20,006 nucleotides of DNA, taken from contig JAFAGU010000007.1 of NCBI GenBank assembly GCA_019237595.1, positions 1 through 20,006 on the forward strand, written 5' to 3'. Under the pieces are notes generated by a model. That model did not search any database and had not been told where the DNA came from. It was given only the letters and a program-made list of their open reading frames with translations. Positions 14,600-20,006 of the stretch are shown piece after piece. The stretch is from Betaproteobacteria bacterium. Lineage in GTDB: Bacteria; Pseudomonadota; Gammaproteobacteria; Burkholderiales; SG8-39. Made by a program: the position numbers and the translations under genes. How positions within the stretch are numbered: the first letter of the stretch is position 1; each line of letters starts with the position of its first letter.

Positions 14600-15258
14600 T
14601 TCAGGCGGTATTCGACCACCCAGTAATAGCGGAGCGCCCGGTAGGAGAACCTGGCGGCGTGCGGTGAGAGCCGCTCGCGAAGCTCCTCCTCGGTGGTGAA
14701 GTTCTTCAGCACGCGCACGCGGCTTCCGTCGTGGAGCCGCCTCATCTGGTACGTGTTGCCCTCGCGATCGGCGCCGGCCATCGGGGTGCTGGAGCCCTCG
14801 ACGTAGACGTTGTCGAGCATGACGACGCGGGCGCCCGGGTCGAGGCGCGCATGAAGCGAAGCCAGAAATTCGTCGATGCGCTGGCGCGGCACATGCGACC
14901 ACCAGAAGCCGGCAAAAGCCGCCCCGAAGCGGCCGAGGCTCTCGGGCAGCGAATACGCGTCGGCGAGCTGGAAGGCGACGTTGCCTCTGGGATAGCTCTT
15001 CGCCTGCGCGATGCCGAGCGGCTCCTCGGCGAGGTCGGTAGCGAGCACGCTGCGCGCGCTCTGCGCGATCACCGCCGTCCAGTAGCCCGTGCCCGCAGCC
15101 ACTTCCAGCACGGCCGCGTCCTCGAAGGCGCCGGAAAAGATGCCGCGAAGCGCCGCCAGGTCTTCCTGTCGCTCCGGGCGGCCGTAGATCGCCTCGTAGT
15201 GCGCCGCCCGGCGGCGGTAATAGTCGACGAGGCTGCCGTCGCCTTCAGCCGGAGGCAA
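14596..15258 (-). CDS. Class I SAM-dependent methyltransferase, substrate unknown
   Basis: Predicted cytoplasmic methyltransferase of 220 residues. Motif I is AVLEVAAGTGYWTAVIA, followed by the acidic motif II position in SVLATDLAEE; FQLADAYSLP and the later VVMLDNVYVEGS are also class I-like. The N-terminal LVDYYRRRAAHYEAIYGRPERQEDL resembles small-molecule methyltransferases of the UbiE/biotin-type fold, but the substrate cannot be named. The start is a TTG at 15258, supported by AGAGGAGGG ending about four bases upstream on the minus strand. Its first codons overlap the rph stop by 14 bases, and its stop overlaps the rdgB start, so it is fully embedded in the rph-rdgB-hemW operon. Confidence 0.88.
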   Translation of the reverse strand: MPPAEGDGSLVDYYRRRAAHYEAIYGRPERQEDLAALRGIFSGAFEDAAVLEVAAGTGYWTAVIAQSARSVLATDLAEEPLGIAQAKSYPRGNVAFQLADAYSLPESLGRFGAAFAGFWWSHVPRQRIDEFLASLHARLDPGARVVMLDNVYVEGSSTPMAGADREGNTYQMRRLHDGSRVRVLKNFTTEEELRERLSPHAARFSYRALRYYWVVEYRLK

Positions 15259-15964
15259 GCGCCCTCCTCTGGTGGGCGATGAGCTCCGCGATGCCGCGCT
15301 CGGCGAGCGCGAGGAGCGAATCGGCCTCGGCGCGGGAAAACGGCGCGCCTTCGGCGGTGCCCTGCATCTCCACGAACCGGCCCGAGCCGGTCATCACCAC
15401 GTTCATGTCCGTCTCGCAGCTCGAGTCCTCGGCGTAGTCGAGGTCGAGGAGCGGCACGCCCTGGTGGATGCCCACCGAGACGGCGGCGACGAAGTCCTTG
15501 ACCGGGAGCGCGGCGATCAGTCCCTTGCCCTTCAGGTGCGTGAGCGCATCGTGGAGGGCGACGAAAGCGCCGGTAATCGCGGCGGTGCGCGTACCGCCGT
15601 CGGCCTGGAGGACGTCGCAATCGAGGTGCACGGTCCTCGGCCCGAGCGAAGCGAGGTCGATCACCGCCCGGAGCGAGCGCCCGATGAGGCGCTGGATCTC
15701 CTGCGTGCGGCCCGACTGCTTGCCGCGCGCCGCCTCGCGGTCGGTGCGCGTATTGGTGGCGCGGGGCAGCATGCCGTATTCCGCCGTGACCCAGCCGCGG
15801 CCCGTATCGCGCAGGAAAGGCGGCACGCGCTCTTCCACCGAGGCGGTGCAAAGCACGTGCGTATCGCCGAATTGCACGAGCACGGAGCCTTCGGCGTGCT
15901 TGGTGAAGCGCCTCTGCAGGCGCACGGGGCGAAGCTCGTCCGGCCTTCTTCCGCTGGGTCTCAT
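15245..15964 (-). CDS. rph: Ribonuclease PH
   Basis: Phosphorolytic 3'-5' exoribonuclease of 239 residues that trims tRNA and other RNA 3' ends. The family sequence is unmistakable: MRPSGRRPDELRPV at the N-terminus, FGDTHVLCTASVEERVPPF, GWVTAEYGMLPRATNTRTDRE, GRTQEIQRLIGRSLRAV, LDCDVLQADGGTRTAAITGA, and C-terminal DLDYAEDSSCETDMNVVMTG with FVEMQGTAEGAPF. Length is normal and there is no frameshift of the kind known in E. coli K-12. The ATG at 15964 lies 36 bases after the PP2C stop. Confidence 0.98.
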   Translation of the reverse strand: MRPSGRRPDELRPVRLQRRFTKHAEGSVLVQFGDTHVLCTASVEERVPPFLRDTGRGWVTAEYGMLPRATNTRTDREAARGKQSGRTQEIQRLIGRSLRAVIDLASLGPRTVHLDCDVLQADGGTRTAAITGAFVALHDALTHLKGKGLIAALPVKDFVAAVSVGIHQGVPLLDLDYAEDSSCETDMNVVMTGSGRFVEMQGTAEGAPFSRAEADSLLALAERGIAELIAHQRRALASG

Positions 15965-16000
15965 GGGAGACCCGAATCTTACCCTCGCGAAGAGCCGCGC

Positions 16001-16906
16001 CTACCTTTGCTGGGGCGCCTTCCTGAGCGCGGCCTTGATGTCGGCGATCGCCTTCTCGACGTCCTCGTCGGACATGCGCAGGAAATCCATGTCGGTCGCG
16101 GTGAAGTCCTGCACATCGGTCGGCAGGTCGGCGTAGGGCACCGTCGCCGGGCCGTCGTGCTCGATGACCTTCTCCTCGTCCCACCGCAGGGCGACAACGG
16201 ACGTATTGTCTGCCTCGTTGCCGGCGCGCACGGCCGAGAGCTCCAGAAGCGAGCCGATCGCCGGTTCGAGCGGCTGCGTGAGTAGCGCATTCACGATCTG
16301 ACGCTGCGTGAGCGGGCCCCACAGCCCATCGGAGCAAAGGAGCACGATGTCGTCCTTCTCCAGCCGTTCGCCGCCGGTGTCCACGCGCGGCGCCTGCAAG
16401 CCGCCCAGGCACTGGAGCAGGCGATTTCGCTCCGGGTGCGAGGAGACCGCCTCCTCGCGAATGCGCCCCTCGTCCACGAGGTGCTGCACCCACGAGTGAT
16501 CGCGCGTCCGCGCGTGGATGCGGCCCTTGCGAAGGAGATAAAGCCGGCTGTCGCCGATGTGGGCCCAGAACGCGCGGCCTTCCTGGACGAGGCAAGCGAC
16601 GAGCACTGTGCGGGGAGCGTCGCGCAGCCGCCGCGCCTCCGCCTCGCGCATGATGGCGACGTGGGCCGCGGCCATCGCGCGAGGAAGGAACTGCTCCGGA
16701 TTCGCGAGCTTCGGGCGCGCCTCGTGCGCGAATACGCGCCCGAGCAGGTCGATGGCGACCTGCGCCGCCACTTCCCCGTGCGCATGGCCGCCCAGGCCGT
16801 CGGCCACGGCGAAGAGCAGCGTCTCCGGGCTCGACCAATGCCCGATGCGGTCCTGGTTGACCTTGCGTGCGCCGATCCGGCTTTCCTGGACGAGCGCGTA
16901 CTTCAC
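16001..16906 (-). CDS. PP2C-family Ser/Thr protein phosphatase
   Basis: Metal-dependent protein phosphatase of 301 residues, cytoplasmic with no membrane segment. Catalytic motifs: RKVNQDR with D19, VADGLGGHAHGE with D36-G37, IGDSRLYLLR, LLCSDGLWGPL with D193, and EADNTSVVAL with D233-N234, so all usual metal-binding aspartates are present. A C-terminal tail of about 60 residues (from 241) follows the catalytic core; it is rich in acidic residues and ends in a predicted helix (DEDVEKAIADIKAAL). The start is a GTG at 16906, overlapping the kinase stop (GTGA, 16903-16906). Coupling to the kinase suggests the pair acts on common targets. Confidence 0.94.
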   Translation of the reverse strand: MKYALVQESRIGARKVNQDRIGHWSSPETLLFAVADGLGGHAHGEVAAQVAIDLLGRVFAHEARPKLANPEQFLPRAMAAAHVAIMREAEARRLRDAPRTVLVACLVQEGRAFWAHIGDSRLYLLRKGRIHARTRDHSWVQHLVDEGRIREEAVSSHPERNRLLQCLGGLQAPRVDTGGERLEKDDIVLLCSDGLWGPLTQRQIVNALLTQPLEPAIGSLLELSAVRAGNEADNTSVVALRWDEEKVIEHDGPATVPYADLPTDVQDFTATDMDFLRMSDEDVEKAIADIKAALRKAPQQR

Positions 16907-17886
16907 GTGCGCGGCGCCCGGCGAAAGCGCAGCACGCCTTTCAGCTGCGAGAGGAGCGGCGCCGGCTCGGGCGCACGATGCTCGGGGGCTTTTTCACCCA
17001 GCAAGGCCTTCTGCAGCGCGAAGCCGCTTTGCGGCCGCTCCATGTGGTCGAGCCGCAGGCACCAGTCCACCGTGTCGAGCAGATCGCCGGAGTATTTGCC
17101 GTTCCACGCGCGCCTTGCCGGGACGAGCGTGTCCTTGACGAGGCGCTGGTCGGCGGCCGGGGGCGGCGCGCCGGCGAGGCACGCGTAGATCGTCGCGCCC
17201 ACCGAATACACGTCGCTCCACGGCCCGAGCTCGCCCTCGCGCGTGTGCTGCTCGGGGGAAGCGAACCCGGGCGTGTAGGTCGGTGGAAGCTTCATGCTCT
17301 CGCCGCTCAGCGTCTGGCGCGCGGCGCCGAAGTCGATGAGGAGCGGCGTGCCGTCGTTGCGCACGTAGACATTCCCGGGCTTGATGTCGAGGTGCAGCAG
17401 CTTGTTCGAATGCACTTCGCGCAGCCCGTTCAGCAGCTCCGCGAAGGTCTTGCGTATCCACGCCTCGTCGAGCGAGCCGCGGCGATGCACGATGTGCTGC
17501 TGCAGCGTGCGCCCGCGCTCGTAGCGCATGACGAGGTAGACGGTTTCGTTGGCGCGGAAGAAATTGAGCACGCGCACGACGTTCGGGTGCGAGAGGTGCG
17601 CGAGCGCGCGGCCTTCCTCGAAGAAGCACTTGAGGCCATAGCGGAAGGTCGCCGCGTTCTCCTCGGGCACGATCGGCGAAGGGTTGCCGTTCGTGCGCAG
17701 CGCGAGCGTGGAAGGCAGGTATTCCTTGATCGCGACCGGCGACTCGTTCTCGTCGTGCGCGAGATAGACGAACGAGAAGCCCCCGGCGGCAAGGAGCCGA
17801 AGCACGCGGTAGTTCTCGAGCCGCGTGCCTTCCCCGAGCGGAAGGTTCTTCTGCCCCGAGCGCTCCGGGTTGGCGGGTCCCCCCAT
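16903..17886 (-). CDS. Eukaryotic-type Ser/Thr protein kinase (HLD variant)
   Basis: Hanks-type kinase of 327 residues, cytoplasmic; I see no transmembrane helix or extracellular sensor domain. In order: a glycine-rich loop LLAAGGFSFVYLA (31-43), catalytic lysine K54 in VAIKEYLP, alpha-C glutamate near E91, catalytic loop HLDIKPGNV (165-173) with D167, K169 and N172, DFG at 185-187, and SPEQ (210-213). The loop reads HLD rather than HRD, and the first glycine of the nucleotide loop is alanine; both occur in bacterial relatives with the AIKEYLP motif. The ATG at 17886 is chosen because longer in-frame readings run antisense through yicC. It has no Shine-Dalgarno and may be leaderless. Confidence 0.92.
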   Translation of the reverse strand: MGGPANPERSGQKNLPLGEGTRLENYRVLRLLAAGGFSFVYLAHDENESPVAIKEYLPSTLALRTNGNPSPIVPEENAATFRYGLKCFFEEGRALAHLSHPNVVRVLNFFRANETVYLVMRYERGRTLQQHIVHRRGSLDEAWIRKTFAELLNGLREVHSNKLLHLDIKPGNVYVRNDGTPLLIDFGAARQTLSGESMKLPPTYTPGFASPEQHTREGELGPWSDVYSVGATIYACLAGAPPPAADQRLVKDTLVPARRAWNGKYSGDLLDTVDWCLRLDHMERPQSGFALQKALLGEKAPEHRAPEPAPLLSQLKGVLRFRRAPRT

Positions 17887-17899
17887 GTAGCCTATGATA
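17870..17899. promoter_or_regulatory. Candidate yicC promoter with a symmetric -10 shared by the divergent kinase
   Basis: On the plus strand TTGGCG (17870-17875), a 17-base spacer and TATGAT (17893-17898) form a good sigma-70-like promoter reading toward yicC, with a start expected near 17905. The same -10 block reads TATCAT on the minus strand (17899-17894), because CTATGATAG is self-complementary around its central base. That minus copy ends seven bases before the kinase ATG, suiting a leaderless kinase transcript. No good -35 exists on the kinase side. The -35 for yicC lies inside the kinase coding region. Confidence 0.5.
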
Positions 17900-17973
17900 G
17901 CGCCTCGCCGCCGAGCGCAGCCCCGCAAAACTTCACGCGCCATTCGCCCGGGCCCCGGCCCCATTTGCAAAAG

Positions 17974-18852
17974 ATGATCCAGAGCATGACCGGCTACGCG
18001 GCCGCCGCGGGCGACTGCCCGGGCGGGCGCATCTCGATCGAGCTGCGCTCGGTCAACTCCCGCTTCCTCGACTTGCAATTCCGCGTGGCTGAGGAGCTGC
18101 GCATGCTCGAGCCGGCGCTTCGCCAGCGGATCGTCGCGCGGCTCTCGCGCGGCAAAGTGGATTGCCGCGTCTACCTGAACGAAGCGGGCGCCGGGCAGGC
18201 CGCGCCCGCGCTCGACGCGCGCGCCGGCGATAAGCTCAAGGCGCTCGCCGCGCAGGCGGCGCGGCTCTTCCCGCAGGCAGAGCCGCTGCGCCTCGCCGAC
18301 ATCCTTCGCTGGCCCGGCGTGGTCGCGCAGGCAAGCGGAGAAGACGCGGCAGTGCAAGCCGTGGCGCTCTCGCTCATGCAGCGCGCGCTGGACGAGCTCG
18401 TCGCGGCGCGCTCGCGCGAAGGCGCAAAGCTCGCCGAGATCGTGCGTGCGCGCGTTGCCGACATGCGCCGGCGCCTGGAAGCCGTGGCCCCGGAAATCCC
18501 GCAGGCGATCGCCGCCTACGAGGCGCGGCTCATCGCCAAGCTTCGCGAGGCAATGGGCACGGGGAACGAGGAGCGCATCCGCGCCGAAGTGGCGCTCTTC
18601 GCCGCGAAGGTGGACGTAGACGAGGAGCTCGAGCGGCTGAAGACCCACTTCGAAGCGGTGGAGAAGGCGCTCGAGGGAAAGGCGGGGGCCGATTCGGCCG
18701 TCGGCAAGCGGCTCGACTTCCTCGCGCAGGAGCTCAACCGCGAGGCGAATACCCTCGCCTCCAAGGCCTCGAGCGGCGCGATCGCCGACTGCGCGCTCGA
18801 GTTGAAGCTCCTCATCGAGCAGGTGCGCGAGCAGGTGCAGAACATCGAATGA
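17974..18852 (+). CDS. yicC: YicC family protein (endoribonuclease family)
   Basis: Protein of 292 residues, the usual YicC length. It begins MIQSMTGYAAAAGD, with the conserved SMTGY motif, then ELRSVNSRFLDLQFR, and ends with the DUF1732 region: EERIRAEVALFAAKVDVDEELERLKTHF, VGKRLDFLAQELNREANTLASKA and ELKLLIEQVREQVQNIE. YicC members have been reported to be endoribonucleases. The ATG at 17974 is chosen from the family N-terminus; longer in-frame readings run antisense to the kinase. The stop overlaps the gmk start (ATGA, 18849-18852). This is the first gene of the yicC-gmk-rpoZ-spoT series. Confidence 0.96.
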   Translation: MIQSMTGYAAAAGDCPGGRISIELRSVNSRFLDLQFRVAEELRMLEPALRQRIVARLSRGKVDCRVYLNEAGAGQAAPALDARAGDKLKALAAQAARLFPQAEPLRLADILRWPGVVAQASGEDAAVQAVALSLMQRALDELVAARSREGAKLAEIVRARVADMRRRLEAVAPEIPQAIAAYEARLIAKLREAMGTGNEERIRAEVALFAAKVDVDEELERLKTHFEAVEKALEGKAGADSAVGKRLDFLAQELNREANTLASKASSGAIADCALELKLLIEQVREQVQNIE

Positions 18853-19430
18853 GCGGCATCGTCTTCGTCGTCACGGCGCCCTCGGGCGCGGGCAAGAGCT
18901 CCCTCATCTCGGCGCTCCTAAAGGACGACGCGACGCTGCGGCTCTCCATCTCGTACACGACGCGCGCGCCGCGTCCCGGGGAGCAAGACGGCCGGGAGTA
19001 CCACTTCGTCGACCGGCCGACCTTCGTCGCCATGCGCTCGCGCGGCGAATTCCTGGAAAGCGCGGAAGTGCACGGGCACCTCTATGGCACGTCCAAGCGG
19101 GTGATCCACGAGGCGCTCGGCCGCGGCGAGGACATCCTGCTCGAGATCGACTGGCAGGGCGCGCGCCAGGTGCGCTCGCTCTACCCCCGCTGCGTCGGGG
19201 TCTTCATCCTCCCGCCTTCCTTCGAGGAGCTCGAGCGCCGCATGCGCAAGCGGGCGCAGGATTCCGACGAGGTCATCCGCCGCCGGCTCGACAATGCGCG
19301 CGAGGAGCTCGAGCACCAGGGCGAGTTCCAATACGTTATAATTAACAAGGACTTCGAAGCCGCCCGGCAGCAGCTGGCGCAAATCATCCGCAACGAGAGA
19401 GCAAAGCCCGATGGCCCGCATCACGGTTGA
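18849..19430 (+). CDS. gmk: Guanylate kinase
   Basis: Cytoplasmic enzyme of 193 residues that phosphorylates GMP to GDP with ATP, feeding GTP and (p)ppGpp pools. The P-loop is TAPSGAGKSSLI (9-20), followed by SISYTTRAPRPGEQDGREYHFV (GMP-binding), FLESAEVHGHLYGTS, the EIDWQGARQV segment, FILPPSFEELERRM and the C-terminal lid QYVIINKDFE. Length is slightly below the E. coli enzyme. The 3' end overlaps rpoZ by 20 bases. Codons 163-166 (GTT ATA ATT AAC) are strikingly AT-rich for this genome and contain a TATAAT hexamer. Confidence 0.97.
   Translation: MSGIVFVVTAPSGAGKSSLISALLKDDATLRLSISYTTRAPRPGEQDGREYHFVDRPTFVAMRSRGEFLESAEVHGHLYGTSKRVIHEALGRGEDILLEIDWQGARQVRSLYPRCVGVFILPPSFEELERRMRKRAQDSDEVIRRRLDNAREELEHQGEFQYVIINKDFEAARQQLAQIIRNERAKPDGPHHG
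19337..19342 (+). promoter_or_regulatory. Candidate internal promoter (-10 TATAAT) for rpoZ-spoT
   Basis: A perfect TATAAT lies inside gmk, 68 bases before the rpoZ start. It falls in V163-I164-I165, written GTT ATA ATT; the Ile codon ATA is rare in DNA this GC-rich. A start near 19349 would give a leader of about 60 bases. No good -35 hexamer is seen at 16-18 bases spacing (CACCAG at 17), and no extended -10 TG, so strength is uncertain. Confidence 0.5.
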
Positions 19431-19638
19431 CGATTGCCTGAAGAGAATCTCGAACCGCTTCCAGCTCACGCTGGCGGCGACCTACCGCGCCCGCCAGCTC
19501 GGCGCCGGCGCCTCGCCGCTCGTCGAGCCGAACCGCGACAAGAGCACGGTGATCGCTCTGCGCGAGATCGCCGGCGGCAAGGTCGGCACCGAAGTGCTGA
19601 AGAGGAACCCGACGCCGCCCGCCGCGCCGGCGCCCTGA
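19411..19638 (+). CDS. rpoZ: DNA-directed RNA polymerase omega subunit
   Basis: Omega subunit of 75 residues, which stabilises the beta' subunit and contributes to a ppGpp-binding site of RNA polymerase in proteobacteria. It starts MARITVDDCLKRISNRFQL and continues AATYRARQLGAGA and DKSTVIALREIAGGKVG, all typical. The tail (KRNPTPPAAPAP) is Pro/Ala-rich and variable. Residue 14, usually Pro in the CLKRIPNRF motif, is Ser here. The ATG lies inside the end of gmk (20-base overlap), with a GAGAG ribosome site about ten bases upstream. spoT follows after 39 bases. Confidence 0.96.
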   Translation: MARITVDDCLKRISNRFQLTLAATYRARQLGAGASPLVEPNRDKSTVIALREIAGGKVGTEVLKRNPTPPAAPAP

Positions 19639-19647
19639 TTCTTCTTG

Positions 19648-19677
19648 CCTGAAAGGGTTTGGGTTTAACCTTTCAGG
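19648..19677 (+). promoter_or_regulatory. Perfect 9-bp inverted repeat directly abutting the spoT start codon
   Basis: CCTGAAAGG (19648-19656) and CCTTTCAGG (19669-19677) are perfect inverted copies separated by a 12-base loop (GTTTGGGTTTAA), filling most of the 39-base rpoZ-spoT gap. The stem can extend inward by a GTT/AAC match past one bulged G. The right arm ends at the base before the spoT ATG, and the only AGG near the start lies within it with no spacing, so the hairpin could hinder ribosome loading. There is no T-run, so this is not an intrinsic terminator of the usual kind. Confidence 0.6.
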
Positions 19678-20006
19678 ATGGCCGCGGTCCCGCAGACTGA
19701 CCCGCGCCTGAACGAGGCGCGATTCGCCTACCTCAAGGCGAAGGACGTCGCGCGCCTGGCCGAGGCCTACCGGTTCTCCGAAGCGGCCCATTCCGGCCAG
19801 ACGCGGCAGTCGGGCGAGCCCTATATCTCGCACCCGCTCGCCGTGGCGGAGATCCTCGCCGACTGGCACCTCGACGGCCAGACGCTCATGGCCGCGCTCC
19901 TTCACGACGTGACCGAGGACACGAAGGTCACGAAGGACGAAATCTCCGACACCTTCGGCAAGCCCGTCGCCGAGCTCGTGGACGGCGTCTCGAAGCTCGA
20001 CAAGAT
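19678..20006 (+). CDS. spoT: Bifunctional (p)ppGpp synthetase/hydrolase SpoT, 3'-truncated by window edge
   Basis: Only the first 109 codons are present. They encode the N-terminal HD hydrolase domain of a RelA/SpoT protein: RQSGEPYISHPLAVAEILADW with H52, then MAALLHDVTEDT with H76-D77 and E80-D81, and FGKPVAELVDGVSKLDK at the edge. The HD and ED residues required for ppGpp hydrolysis are intact, which argues for SpoT rather than hydrolase-dead RelA, as does the position after rpoZ. The ATG at 19678 is the only plausible start: an in-frame TAA lies at 19666-19668 and no other start codon intervenes. It lacks a normally spaced Shine-Dalgarno and is preceded directly by an inverted repeat. Confidence 0.96.
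   Translation, partial: MAAVPQTDPRLNEARFAYLKAKDVARLAEAYRFSEAAHSGQTRQSGEPYISHPLAVAEILADWHLDGQTLMAALLHDVTEDTKVTKDEISDTFGKPVAELVDGVSKLDK

Noticed and set aside
16867..17973. Upstream extension of the yicC frame, antisense to the kinase
   Set aside because: YicC homology begins exactly at MIQSMTGY (17974). The upstream part only mirrors kinase coding sequence.
17887..18648. Upstream extension of the kinase frame, antisense to yicC
   Set aside because: The extension has no kinase homology and mirrors yicC. The ATG at 17886 gives a normal kinase N-terminus.
1..20006. Mobile elements, prophage genes, CRISPR arrays, toxin-antitoxin or defence modules
   Set aside because: No transposase, integrase, regularly spaced repeats or recognisable defence domains were seen. 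Base composition looks even across the window apart from short promoter-like patches.

Overview
The window is ordinary, gene-dense chromosomal DNA from a GC-rich (about two-thirds G+C by eye) proteobacterium, most likely a betaproteobacterium. The main evidence is the block at the right end. There yicC-gmk-rpoZ-spoT runs rightward, back to back with a leftward Ser/Thr kinase-PP2C-rph-(methyltransferase)-rdgB-hemW series. From memory this arrangement is typical of Burkholderiales/Nitrosomonadales-type genomes, and thiS-thiG-trmB fits the same group. I see no insertion sequence, phage gene, integrase or CRISPR array. No gene-free stretch exceeds about 150 bases. Genus and species cannot be read from the sequence.

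Layout. (1) 1-6536, rightward: a peptide/nickel-type (Dpp/Opp family) ABC importer operon. The order is DppB-type permease (5' end cut off by the window), an M20 amidohydrolase, a secreted family-5 solute-binding protein, DppC-type permease, DppD-type ATPase and DppF-type ATPase. Import of a short peptide or N-acyl amino acid followed by cytoplasmic hydrolysis is a reasonable inference. (2) 6550-10994: an HD-GYP protein with a changed metal-ligand residue (QD for HD), a convergent 5'-nucleotidase, a single-domain response regulator, and a leftward pair encoding a secreted lectin-fold protein and an MFS transporter. (3) 11088-12875: tRNA-Gly(CCC) on the minus strand, divergent from thiS-thiG-trmB (thiazole synthesis and tRNA m7G46 methylation). 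(4) 12823-17886, leftward: kinase, phosphatase, RNase PH, a SAM methyltransferase, RdgB and HemW. (5) 17974-20006, rightward: YicC, guanylate kinase, RNA polymerase omega and the start of SpoT, so GMP phosphorylation, omega and (p)ppGpp metabolism are genetically linked.

Compactness is the main organising feature. Eight adjacent same-strand pairs share a 4-bp start/stop overlap (ATGA, GTGA or TTGA). Three convergent pairs also overlap, two of them through one shared CTAG, which leaves no room for an intrinsic terminator between them.

The most interesting signals are regulatory. There is a 10-bp inverted repeat carrying back-to-back TAGAAT hexamers between tRNA-Gly and thiS. There is a symmetric shared -10 (CTATGATAG) between the kinase and yicC, with a good -35 for yicC. 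A perfect TATAAT is embedded in AT-rich codons near the end of gmk, ahead of rpoZ-spoT. A 9-bp perfect inverted repeat abuts the spoT start codon, which lacks a normally spaced Shine-Dalgarno sequence. I found no clear evidence of a wholly new multi-gene system.
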